Source: a virus
Virus record (IMG/VR): IMGVR_UViG_3300006735_000265
Location: 1-23,690 of that record
DNA length: 23,690 nucleotides
Strand: one strand, 5' to 3'
Part shown: piece by piece, positions 6,784 to 15,010 of the stretch
How positions within the stretch are numbered: position 1 is the stretch's first letter
Layout of the letters: every line of letters starts with the position of its first letter
The notes under the pieces: model-generated
Databases searched by the model: none
What the model was told of the DNA's origin: nothing
What the model saw: the letters and a program-made list of their open reading frames with translations, nothing else
Program-made: the position numbers and the translations under genes

Positions 6784-8658
6784 TCAGGAAGCGTACTCTT
6801 CACCGAGGAGTCCACGACAGATAACGAGTCCATACATATCTGGACGAACCATCTTCTTGGCATAGCGAGTCATAACGCCCTTACGTGGGACGAAATCTTC
6901 AGGTCCAAAGATGGTTGGTGTTGTCTGGAGTGGGACATATGGAGCATACACATATCCAGACTCAAGGAAGCTAGTTCCACGACGACCAACGAGAATAACG
7001 TTACGGAGGAAGTATGGGTCAACAATGACATCAAACTTCTTGCTGAGTTGACCAACATTGACGGCACCAATGGAGCCAGTCTCGGCGTCAGCAGTAACGC
7101 TAGCACGGAAGCCAGCGGTGAACTCAAGGATGTTAGCAACCTCTGGTCCACAGACCACAAAGTTAGCACCACCTCTAAGAGTCTTACGGTGAATCTGTGC
7201 AGAAACATCATTGATTGTCTCAATGAGTGTCTCGTACCACTCGGACACTGTACCAGTGAAGTCTGGAGCAGCGGTAGAAGCACCAAGCTCAAGACCAGTC
7301 TCACGGTTCACGAAGAGACCTGGGGAGCGAGACCAGTAGAAGACTGAAGCAGTAGCACCCTCAACGAGGTCAGCAAGAATCTCACGATCAATCTCAAGAG
7401 CAATCTGCTCGGAGAGAATGCTGGTAAGCTCTGTCTCAGCGTCAAGGTTGTGGTAAGCGTTGAGGTCTTGACCCAACTCTGGTGTCCACTTAGCCTTAAG
7501 CTTCTTGGTCTGAGCGGTAACAGCGATGCTGTCAACCTTGATGTCGATCTCTGGAATCTGAGCACTTCCCTCAAGAGCAAAGAGATCACCGACAACTGCA
7601 CCAACAGTAGCGGAAGCATCAATCTGATCTTTGACTGGGAATGTCATGGAGAATTCGGTCATGTTACCCTGTGTTCCAGTGGAACCAGCGAGAACAGTTG
7701 CGTCATTTGTAACCAAGACAAGACGAAGTGCTTCAGCCTGATCAGTCAAGCCAGAACGGAAACCGGAACCACCCTCGTTAGCAACGAGATAGGAAAGGCG
7801 ACGAATCTGCTCAATCTTCTCACCATTAACACCCAAGGAAATACCAAGAAGTGTCTCAAGAGCGGAAGTATCAGTAGTAACACCACCAGTGCGATCTGCG
7901 TTAGCCAAAACGAAAGCAGAGAGGTTATCAAAGTCAGCGTCACCCTCATTAGCAGTAATTGCGGTCTTAGCAACATCCAAGACGTAAACCTGCAAACCAG
8001 AATCTTCAATAGCAAGAAGATCAGGGTCAAATCTGATTAACTTCTTGTTAGCGTCAGAAACAGCACCGTTGAGCAAGAAGGTAGCCTTCTGAACTAAAGC
8101 AGTAGCTCCAGCGGTTACAATAGCATTAAGCGAACCACTTGGGGAAGCATATGCATAACCAACTTTCTGACGAAGACCATTCTCGCCCTGAGTTGTGACA
8201 GTATCAACCAAGTTAATACCACCAGTAATCTGAGCACCAACCTCGTTACCACCATAGATGGACTTGTTGGCAAGGTTACCCATGCGCTGGGTAAATGTCT
8301 CAGACTCTCCAAGATTTGGTGAGTACACGAAATCGAGGAAGAAGATGAGCCCACTTGGGAGACTCATTGGCTGAACGCTAACGAGATCATTAGCAATCAA
8401 GCCTGCGAACACGCGGCGAACGATTGGGAAAGCCACGGCTGCGAAACCCTCAACATCGCCAGCGGCGAGGGAAGAGGACTCACGGAGAAGCTCTTTTGCC
8501 TGGTTCTCAAGCAAACGAGCCATGGAAGCCTTCTTGCGGTCGTTGGTAAGACCCTCAAGAAGCCCTGTGCGCTCCCATTTGGTGAGAAGAGCATTGCTCT
8601 CCGCACGCATATCACGATTGACAACACCTTCGGTCAATCTTTCTACAATACTAGCCAT
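6784..8658 (-). CDS. 23: Major capsid protein, gp23-like
   Basis: This builds the hexameric capsomers of the T4-type head with an HK97 fold. The 624-aa sequence carries RRVFAGLIANDLVSVQPMS (residues 81-99) and PSGLIFFLDF, matching T4 gp23 near its mature N-terminus. It also has a conserved core at about 378-428 (IAVTAQTKKLKAKW, DLNAYHNLDAETELTSILS, EIDREI). The protease gp21 cuts T4-type proteins after (L/I)xE, and LRE at 58-60 (LLRE/SSS) is a good candidate for removing the N-terminal propeptide, with LLE at 49-51 as an alternative. It is about 100 residues longer than T4 gp23 (521 aa), with the excess between residues 110 and 370 where the T4 insertion domain lies. A strong AGGAGGT site precedes the start, 26 bases after the scaffold stop. 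Confidence 0.96.
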   Translation of the reverse strand: MASIVERLTEGVVNRDMRAESNALLTKWERTGLLEGLTNDRKKASMARLLENQAKELLRESSSLAAGDVEGFAAVAFPIVRRVFAGLIANDLVSVQPMSLPSGLIFFLDFVYSPNLGESETFTQRMGNLANKSIYGGNEVGAQITGGINLVDTVTTQGENGLRQKVGYAYASPSGSLNAIVTAGATALVQKATFLLNGAVSDANKKLIRFDPDLLAIEDSGLQVYVLDVAKTAITANEGDADFDNLSAFVLANADRTGGVTTDTSALETLLGISLGVNGEKIEQIRRLSYLVANEGGSGFRSGLTDQAEALRLVLVTNDATVLAGSTGTQGNMTEFSMTFPVKDQIDASATVGAVVGDLFALEGSAQIPEIDIKVDSIAVTAQTKKLKAKWTPELGQDLNAYHNLDAETELTSILSEQIALEIDREILADLVEGATASVFYWSRSPGLFVNRETGLELGASTAAPDFTGTVSEWYETLIETINDVSAQIHRKTLRGGANFVVCGPEVANILEFTAGFRASVTADAETGSIGAVNVGQLSKKFDVIVDPYFLRNVILVGRRGTSFLESGYVYAPYVPLQTTPTIFGPEDFVPRKGVMTRYAKKMVRPDMYGLVICRGLLGEEYAS

Positions 8659-8684
8659 TTTAAATTTACCTCCTAAAATATGTT

Positions 8685-9803
8685 TTATTTAATTCCGGCT
8701 AAACGTTGCATACGCTCTGCGAATGCATCATGTTTAGGTGTACTTTCCTTGCGGGAAGCACGAATAACAGACGAAGGACGACTAATAGCTTCGCTCAATG
8801 ATTTTGGTCCACGGTTTGGTGTAGACTCCACTGTACTTTGAAGTGTATTATAAATTGTTCTTGCCTCTGTTACAGAATCGGCTTTTGAAATAGCTTCGAC
8901 AATTCTTGTTTTCTGTCGCTCATTTAAGGAGGTATTTCGTAATACGCGATTCGTATATAATAAACGTGCATTGGAAAGGTTAACATTTTGCAATGTTTCC
9001 TTTAACTCCCCTGCGACGCTTTTAAAGTTAGTAAGCTGCTCGTTAAGTTGGTTATTTTCAAAAACCAACTCTTCCGTCGCTTTCTTTAAAGTCTCTAATT
9101 CTTCTTCGACATCTGTGCTGCGGCGATGTGCGATCTCTTTCTCCATCTGGAACTTTATGTCCTCAGAGGAGCGACCAGCCCATCCAGCCAATGATGCACC
9201 CATATCAACTGTAAGCTTCTCAACGATTGAATCTAACAATTCATCGGAGATTTCTAATTCTTCTTCCATTGTGTCGAGAACAGCCTCATCTTGCTCTGCG
9301 GAAGCTTTCGCCTCATCAGCAGATTGCTCGCCGGCGGAGGCACCAACTTCCACATCATCCTCTTGGAGGAGAGCAGCAAGAATAGCCTCTTCAATCTCGA
9401 TATCCTCATCAAGTTCTTCCTCATCCTCGTCGTCGCGAGCACCAGGAACAGATGGCATTGAAGGCATAGACATTTCTTGAAGAGCTTCTTTAAGAGCGCC
9501 AAGATCTAAATTAACCTCAACGTCCTCGCCTTCCTCGGCTAACTGCTTAAGATTATCGCCTTCCATCTCACTTAAACTATCTGTAGCAGCAAGTGGCACG
9601 TTCTCAACGTCTTCTTCCAAAGAATCATCACCCTCTGCAGGAGCATCCTCGTCAAGGCCTAACTCGTCCTGCTCTAAAAGCTGTTCGAGAGTCTCGCGGA
9701 CCTCTGTTGAATACTTATCAACAATAGCAGCTTCTGCATTCTTGAGGGCTGCTTCACGCAATGCTTGTGCATCTACAATGGCTTCTTTGAGTAAGTTGGA
9801 CAT
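8685..9803 (-). CDS. 22: Prohead core scaffold protein, gp22-like
   Basis: The scaffold fills the prohead and is degraded by gp21 before packaging. The 372-aa sequence has the expected composition: a long, very acidic N-terminal half (for example ARDDEDEEELDEDIEIEEA), then a coiled-coil segment (VEEELETLKKATEELVFENN onwards), then NARLLYTNRVLRNTSLNERQ and a basic C-terminus ending ERMQRLAGIK. The C-terminal end probably binds the shell. Several (L/I)xE sites are present, as expected for a core protein that is digested. It lies directly ahead of gp23, as in T4, and the two probably share one transcript. AAGGAG lies 6-11 bases before ATG 9803, with a putative promoter 31 bases upstream. Confidence 0.9.
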   Translation of the reverse strand: MSNLLKEAIVDAQALREAALKNAEAAIVDKYSTEVRETLEQLLEQDELGLDEDAPAEGDDSLEEDVENVPLAATDSLSEMEGDNLKQLAEEGEDVEVNLDLGALKEALQEMSMPSMPSVPGARDDEDEEELDEDIEIEEAILAALLQEDDVEVGASAGEQSADEAKASAEQDEAVLDTMEEELEISDELLDSIVEKLTVDMGASLAGWAGRSSEDIKFQMEKEIAHRRSTDVEEELETLKKATEELVFENNQLNEQLTNFKSVAGELKETLQNVNLSNARLLYTNRVLRNTSLNERQKTRIVEAISKADSVTEARTIYNTLQSTVESTPNRGPKSLSEAISRPSSVIRASRKESTPKHDAFAERMQRLAGIK

Positions 9804-9833
9804 GTAGTTCTCCTTAAAAACAATTTTTCAATG

Positions 9834-9841
9834 TAATTAGT
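9834..9841 (-). promoter_or_regulatory. Putative late promoter element ACTAATTA ahead of gp22-gp23
   Basis: The coding strand reads GCACACTAATTACATTG, 31 bases upstream of the scaffold start, in the 83-base gap after the 78-aa gene. The CACTAATTAC decamer repeats exactly at 6709-6716. Spacing to the start codon is the same as for the element ahead of the 138-aa gene. Confidence 0.48.
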
Positions 9842-9886
9842 GTGCTAAAAAAGTAAAAGAACCAATTATAAGAACTTATGATACAT

Positions 9887-10123
9887 CTAAGGTCTTTCAG
9901 GAGGAGGCTCTTCAATGGCTTGTTGTATAATTGACGCCAACCAATTCGTAAGCTCTGATGTGTCTGTTACAGTTCCAGCACCAGATGTGCTTATTTTTGT
10001 TACTAATTCTGACTCTACAAAATCACGAAATGCTCCATTATTTACATATCCCAACTCTTCATAATAATCTAGAATTCTTGTTATAGTGTCGTTATCATCA
10101 TCAAAGTGTATTGTTTTAGCCAT
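9887..10123 (-). CDS. Hypothetical protein, 78 aa
   Basis: I do not recognise this family. The sequence opens MAKTIHFDDDNDTITRILDY, with an acidic patch and a likely helical segment, continues through ELVTKISTSGAGTVTDTSEL, and ends with a short helix NWLASIIQQAIEE and a proline-rich tail PPPERP. It is soluble in character, with no cysteine. It starts 10 bases after the end of the large Ig-like gene, using an AGGAAAT ribosome site, so it is probably cotranscribed and could be a chaperone or attachment partner of the fibre. That role is only suggested by adjacency. Confidence 0.7.
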   Translation of the reverse strand: MAKTIHFDDDNDTITRILDYYEELGYVNNGAFRDFVESELVTKISTSGAGTVTDTSELTNWLASIIQQAIEEPPPERP

Positions 10124-10133
10124 TTTCTATTTC

Positions 10134-13100
10134 CTATGCCTCATTAGCGCCGGTGCCTGTCTCAGAGGCGCCTGGCTGCGAAGCCACAAAGTTCCAGAAT
10201 AATCTAAAAGATCCCGAGGCACTTGAACAAGTGCTAGTTGATTGGGTTCCTATCGCCACATACAATCTAGAACCACTGACGTTATCACTGAAATCAGTAG
10301 CGGTGCCACTATCATTTTCTTGACTATATACAGTTCCATCACTTTCTCTAGGGGAAACAGATATGATTGAGGGGTCTCCTCTATTGTCGATAAAGGTCAT
10401 AGCATCTAAATGAACACGCGATGCGGCACCGGGGCTTCTATTACTTAATGCTTTAAATGTTTCAGTCTCACCGCCAACAGATAAATAAGGTTTAATTGTA
10501 TAGTTAGAGGTGGAAGTGTGACCGTAGTTATATAAAAGAGTAAAATCTGGCGTGGTGTCATCCCCACTGTATGGCTGACTAACAATACCATAAGCACAAA
10601 TTAATCTAGGTCCGCCGCTTTGAACTGTCCCAGCATTGTTAAACCCGGTAAAGCTTGTCTTGCCAGTGCCGTCTTCGTGAGGAACTGTTTCCATTGTAAG
10701 CATCAAAACACCTGCTTTGCCCTCTTTACCTAAGCTGTGCATAGCTGGTGCTAATCTATCTTGAAGGTAATTTTCCGGGGAATAAAATTGAACTGGGAAC
10801 AATTTTGGCTCATTTAATGTTCTATTTGGAACATTATCTGCAAGACCAGCAATTGGATTGTGTCCGAAAGTAAATATACCATTAGAAGCGCTGATAAAAC
10901 ACGCATTAGCTTCATCGGCAGTGGCGTTTACACCTTTAACCAAAGTCCAGCCTTCCAAATCCATAACTTGGATTCTTCTATAAGGATTTTCAGTTCCATA
11001 GTCAGCAGAGGCAGTTACAATAATAGACTCGCCACTATCATCAGTAATTGTACATCTAATGTTATGCACACCTTTTTCAAGTGCTGTAAAATCAACACTT
11101 TGACTAATTGGTCCAACACTTGGGTCACTTTGGAAATTAGAGAAGTTAACGCCTTCAGTCGAAGATGTTATGTTGCTTGGTGTTACAACAGACCAAGAGA
11201 AAGTTTCGCCACCCGTTCCACCACCCACACTTGCTGTTAGAGTTTGTGTTGCAACAGAGCCAGTCTTCGCTGTGTTCAGGTCCCCTGGAATGCGCGCATC
11301 CCCGGACACAGACGAAGAAATAAATCCTGAAAGTGGTGTGCCAACAACCTTACTTTGTGCATGCGAAGCTGATAATGTTGGTGTAGCGTTATCAGAAACG
11401 GTGCAGGTAACTGTATAGAGTCCAACTCTTTCTGGAGTAAATGTTGGATTTTGTGTAGCAGCGTTATCAAATTCTGATGTGGTGGTAGAGCCATCTGGTC
11501 TAACTGCAGTCCAAGCAAAACTTAATGGAGCGGTTCCACCAAGTGCGACAGCAGATAAGCTTTGTGTATCTAAGTTATCTGCCGTAATCATACCTAGCGA
11601 CAACAGAGACAAATCACCTGCTCCTCCTCCAGAGCCTGTAACACCTAAAAATGCAGACGCTGTGGCAAAGAAAACACTATTCTCTTCATCTTGTACCCTA
11701 ACTGAAACAACATTAACTCCCTCCACAGAGGCTGAAAAAGTAGTGCTTTGACTTAAAGGAGTTGCAGAGAAATTACTGAACTCTGAATTTGTTGATAATC
11801 CAGTTGGGCTTAACACATGCCATGTGAATGTGTAAGAGCCAGTTCCACCAACTATACTTGCAGTCACATCTTGTGGAGCAAAGGAGGCACTGTTTACAAG
11901 ACCAGTAATTGATCCGTTAAGCTTCTCTCCTATAAAAGCAGTCTCAGTGTTTGTGGCCGTTAAAGCAGGAATAGAGCTATCTGTTGCTGTGCATATTACA
12001 GTGTACAAGCCAACCGAGAGGGGTCTAAATCCTGGGTTTTGTGCTGTTCTATCACTAAACTCTAAGACACTAGGAGATCCATCTGGCTTAATAGCAACCC
12101 AATTAAATGTGTATGGCGAAGCTCCACTAACAGTTGTGGCGCTCAAGCTTTGACTAAAGAAACTAGACGTTGAGGCTAATCCAGAACTTGTAACAGTAAA
12201 GTCTGAGCCTGTAATTCCTAATTCTGCTGATGATGTTGCAAATACTGAATTGCCTGCTTCATCGGAAACATACACAGACACTACGTTCAAACCGGCAACG
12301 TCTGGAGTAAATGTAACACTATGACTTAAAGGAATACTGGAAAAATTAGAAAACTCATTTGTAGAAGCTGAGGCCTCTACATCCGTATTATTCCAAACCA
12401 ATGTATAAGAGCCGCTGCCTCCTCCAACGCTGGCGGTGATATCTTGACCAGCCATTGAACCAGTGTTTAACAAAGTGCTTAAACTAGCAGACAGCACTTG
12501 TCCCATAAATTTAGACTGTGTGCTTGTGGCTGTTAATGCTGGTGTTGAAGAGTCTGTTGCTGTACAAACAACGGTATACAATCCTACTCTTAACGCTCTG
12601 AACCCTGGATTCTGTGTTGTAGCGCTGCTAAATTCTGCTGTGCTAGTTGTTCCGTCAGGTCTAATTGCTGACCAATTAAAGCTGTAGGGTGATGCTCCGC
12701 TTATTGTTGTGGCAGATAAACTTTGACTTGCAAAACTTACACTTGTAACTAAGCCGGAAGCTGTAACGTTAAAGTCTGAACCGGTAACACCCAAAGTAAC
12801 AGATGCTGTTGTTTCAACTGATGTTCCAGAATCATCTGTGACTCTGACAGCCAAAGAATTAAGTCCTGGGAATATTGGTGTAAATGTTGCACTTTGACTT
12901 AATGTTCCATTAGAAGCAGAAGAGAAATTAGAATATTCAGCAACTGAACCTGTTCCATCAGAATTCGCATTAGACCAAATATATGTTTCGGTGCCAGTGC
13001 CGCCAGCAATACTTGCGGTTACATCTTGTGCAGTCATGACAGCATTACTGGCGATGCCGGTAATACTCACTGATAATTGAGTTCCCACAACTTGTGCAAT

Positions 13101-14555
13101 GTTGCTACTGGCGGTTAAAACTGGTATTGAGCTATCTGTAACTGTACATGTTACTGAGTTTAAACCAACTCTAGCTGGCGTGAATAGAATAGCAGGATTT
13201 GTTGTTGAATTAAACTCACTTGTGCTATCTGAACCATCCGGACGAACATTAGACCAGACATAAGAATACGGCTCCGTGCCGCCTGTAACACTTGCAGTTA
13301 TAGGCTGTCCGAGCAAGCCACTGGAAGCTGTGAATCCAGATATCACATTTTGTAGATCCGAACCAGTTAATCCAATCTCAGCAGATGCTGTAGCCATAAC
13401 TCTACCATTGCCGGCATCAGTTACCAGACATCTAACAAGGTTATGCCCTGCATGTGACGCCGAGAAAAAGCAACTTTGACTTAATGGGTTTGTAGAAAAA
13501 CCAGAAAACTCAGAGGTTGAAATAGTGGCGTCGGGCTTTACAACTGACCATTGGAATGAATAAGAACCAGTGCCACCGGTGGCGCTAGCTGTTAATGCCT
13601 GTGCAGCGTTTGAACTAGTTGTTTGTAGTCCATTTATTGATGCAGCTATTTCTACACCTATAAACTTAGAATCTGTAGCGCTCGCAGTTAGCCCAACTCC
13701 AACATCTGGTGTATCAGTAACTGTGCATGTTACAGAATAAAGACCAACGCGTTGTGGTGTAAATCTTGGAGCATCGGATGTTGCGCTGCTAAACTCAGAG
13801 GTACTGGTTGAACCATCAGGTCTAGTCGCAGACCAAGCATAATTATATGGTGAAATACCACCAGCAACTGTTGTTGTTAAATTTTGATGAAGCAAGCTTG
13901 ATGTTGCAGTTAGCCCACTAATTGATAACGATAAATCAGATGCTGTGACGCCAATTATTGCAGATGATGTTGCAGAAACAATAGAGCCTGCACTATCAGC
14001 AACTCTAACTTTTACAACATTTAATCCTTTCAGGGCAACAGTAAAACTACAACTAGGTTGATTTGTTGCTGAAAACTCTGATGTTGAAGTTGTTCCATCT
14101 GATCTGAGAACTGTCCAATTGTATGAGTAAGGGGTCACCCCTCCAGCAACACTAGCTGTGAGAGCTTGTAGGGCGATTGAAGCAGTTTGTACTAGCCCGA
14201 CTACACTAGCAGATAAATCAGTTCCAATGACTTTCGCTTGAGTATCACTAGCTGAAAGTTGTGTTGTTGAGCTATCAGTAACCGTGCAGGTTACAGAATA
14301 TAATCCAGCAGCAGCAGGAGCAAATAAAACACTAGCACTAGCGTTGGCCGAACCCTCAGTAAACTCTGAGGTACTAACAGTACCGTCAGGTCTGACAGCC
14401 GACCAACTAAAGCCATAGTCCAATGTACCACCAGTGGCACTAGCTGTTAAAGCTTGTGCACCTAAACTGGTAGTAGCCACCAAACCACTTGCTGTTACTG
14501 ATAAATCAGGAGGATCATCAGCAGCGGGATTAATAAAAGCCCAACTGAAACCCAT
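10134..14555 (-). CDS. Giant Ig/PKD-like repeat protein, probable virion surface fibre (1473 aa)
   Basis: Residues from about 15 to 1187 form 12 tandem domains of about 93-105 aa with the beta-sandwich pattern of PKD/Ig-like modules (YxFxWSxxRPDG, STSEFS, GLYSVTCTVTDSS). Odd and even domains differ. Type A has FTPxRVGLYSVTCTVTDS and ends in a VIG-type linker. Type B has SNFSxxPLSQS, then GLNVVxVRVxDExG and an LGVTGSD linker. The last 286 residues (from about TENPYRRIQVMDLEGW) are non-repetitive and contain four scattered cysteines, and could be a receptor-binding or anchoring domain. There is no signal peptide. The start follows the 138-aa stop codon directly. By analogy with T4 Hoc, which also has Ig-like domains, it may decorate the capsid, but a neck or whisker fibre is possible. 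The exact target is unknown. Confidence 0.85.
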   Translation of the reverse strand: MGFSWAFINPAADDPPDLSVTASGLVATTSLGAQALTASATGGTLDYGFSWSAVRPDGTVSTSEFTEGSANASASVLFAPAAAGLYSVTCTVTDSSTTQLSASDTQAKVIGTDLSASVVGLVQTASIALQALTASVAGGVTPYSYNWTVLRSDGTTSTSEFSATNQPSCSFTVALKGLNVVKVRVADSAGSIVSATSSAIIGVTASDLSLSISGLTATSSLLHQNLTTTVAGGISPYNYAWSATRPDGSTSTSEFSSATSDAPRFTPQRVGLYSVTCTVTDTPDVGVGLTASATDSKFIGVEIAASINGLQTTSSNAAQALTASATGGTGSYSFQWSVVKPDATISTSEFSGFSTNPLSQSCFFSASHAGHNLVRCLVTDAGNGRVMATASAEIGLTGSDLQNVISGFTASSGLLGQPITASVTGGTEPYSYVWSNVRPDGSDSTSEFNSTTNPAILFTPARVGLNSVTCTVTDSSIPVLTASSNIAQVVGTQLSVSITGIASNAVMTAQDVTASIAGGTGTETYIWSNANSDGTGSVAEYSNFSSASNGTLSQSATFTPIFPGLNSLAVRVTDDSGTSVETTASVTLGVTGSDFNVTASGLVTSVSFASQSLSATTISGASPYSFNWSAIRPDGTTSTAEFSSATTQNPGFRALRVGLYTVVCTATDSSTPALTATSTQSKFMGQVLSASLSTLLNTGSMAGQDITASVGGGSGSYTLVWNNTDVEASASTNEFSNFSSIPLSHSVTFTPDVAGLNVVSVYVSDEAGNSVFATSSAELGITGSDFTVTSSGLASTSSFFSQSLSATTVSGASPYTFNWVAIKPDGSPSVLEFSDRTAQNPGFRPLSVGLYTVICTATDSSIPALTATNTETAFIGEKLNGSITGLVNSASFAPQDVTASIVGGTGSYTFTWHVLSPTGLSTNSEFSNFSATPLSQSTTFSASVEGVNVVSVRVQDEENSVFFATASAFLGVTGSGGGAGDLSLLSLGMITADNLDTQSLSAVALGGTAPLSFAWTAVRPDGSTTTSEFDNAATQNPTFTPERVGLYTVTCTVSDNATPTLSASHAQSKVVGTPLSGFISSSVSGDARIPGDLNTAKTGSVATQTLTASVGGGTGGETFSWSVVTPSNITSSTEGVNFSNFQSDPSVGPISQSVDFTALEKGVHNIRCTITDDSGESIIVTASADYGTENPYRRIQVMDLEGWTLVKGVNATADEANACFISASNGIFTFGHNPIAGLADNVPNRTLNEPKLFPVQFYSPENYLQDRLAPAMHSLGKEGKAGVLMLTMETVPHEDGTGKTSFTGFNNAGTVQSGGPRLICAYGIVSQPYSGDDTTPDFTLLYNYGHTSTSNYTIKPYLSVGGETETFKALSNRSPGAASRVHLDAMTFIDNRGDPSIISVSPRESDGTVYSQENDSGTATDFSDNVSGSRLYVAIGTQSTSTCSSASGSFRLFWNFVASQPGASETGTGANEA
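10995..14515 (-). repeat. Twelve Ig/PKD-like coding repeats in six A/B pairs
   Basis: The repeats are clear in the protein but diverged at the DNA level. A-type domains occupy positions 1, 3, 5, 7, 9 and 11, and B-type domains positions 2, 4, 6, 8, 10 and 12, so the unit of duplication looks like a pair of about 190 residues. A-domains 7, 9 and 11 share (T/A)QNPxF, and B-domains 6 and 8 share the TxSGASPY junction that follows them. This suggests recent duplication of a pair in the middle of the array. Boundaries are approximate. Confidence 0.8.
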
Positions 14556-14972
14556 TTAACCTACTCCGACAGAACCAGACCAATTAGGACCAGTAGAGCC
14601 CGAAACCCTAACTCCATCAATGTTAGTTAAACCAGCAACAACATCAATAGCATTAGAGCCAGAAAGATATATGGAGGCAACCTTAAGTTCTAAAACTCCA
14701 GAGGTGCCTGTAGAACCATTTGCATCGGCATCGGCCTTAGCAACTATAAAATAGTTGGAACCGGCCACAACACCATTTTGGGAAAACCCAACTCTACAGT
14801 CCGCTGTTCCTCTGTTAATAACTTGAAACCATCTACTAAGATTTGGAAAAGAGATCTCATGACCATTAGTCACTGTAGCATCAATATTTCCACTTGCGAA
14901 TGGTCTTCCACTAACCTGATAAGCTCCGACGTGATTAACGCCAACTCCTGTTTTCCAACCCTTTGCACTCAT
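14556..14972 (-). CDS. Putative virion surface or decoration protein, 138 aa
   Basis: I cannot name a family. The protein begins MSAKGWKTGVGVNHVGAYQV and is Gly/Ser/Ala-rich and apparently all-beta, with RWFQVINRGTADCRVGFSQN in the middle and an ending of SGSTGPNWSGSVGVG. Its length and composition fit a small capsid decoration protein or the trimeric base of a fibre. It has a strong GGAGG ribosome site, and its TAA stop is directly followed by the ATG of the 1473-aa gene, so the two are probably translationally coupled and may work as a pair (anchor plus fibre). That pairing is inference from layout. Confidence 0.75.
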   Translation of the reverse strand: MSAKGWKTGVGVNHVGAYQVSGRPFASGNIDATVTNGHEISFPNLSRWFQVINRGTADCRVGFSQNGVVAGSNYFIVAKADADANGSTGTSGVLELKVASIYLSGSNAIDVVAGLTNIDGVRVSGSTGPNWSGSVGVG

Positions 14973-15002
14973 TGCAAGACCTCCAAAATTTTATTTCACT
15001 TA

Positions 15003-15010
15003 TAAATAGT
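15003..15010 (-). promoter_or_regulatory. Putative late promoter element ACTATTTA ahead of the 138-aa/fibre unit
   Basis: The coding strand reads TAACTATTTATAAGTG. The first A of the motif is also the last A of the bS21 stop codon. It lies 31 bases upstream of the 138-aa start. The opposite strand of the same site reads TATAAATA, but no gene runs in that direction. Confidence 0.45.

Noticed and set aside
7450-8040. Long open frame on the plus strand opposite the capsid gene (196 codons)
   Set aside because: It is antisense to a well-supported gp23 and its translation has no recognisable motif. Open frames opposite strongly biased coding sequence are common.
10995-14515. Regular repeats considered as a possible CRISPR or other DNA repeat array
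   Set aside because: The period is about 280-310 bases, the repeats are conserved as protein and not as DNA, and they lie in one uninterrupted reading frame.
15001-15008. TATAAATA on the plus strand, identical to the T4 late promoter box
   Set aside because: It would fire away from every gene in the window. The opposite-strand ACTATTTA reading agrees with gene direction and recurs at other gaps.
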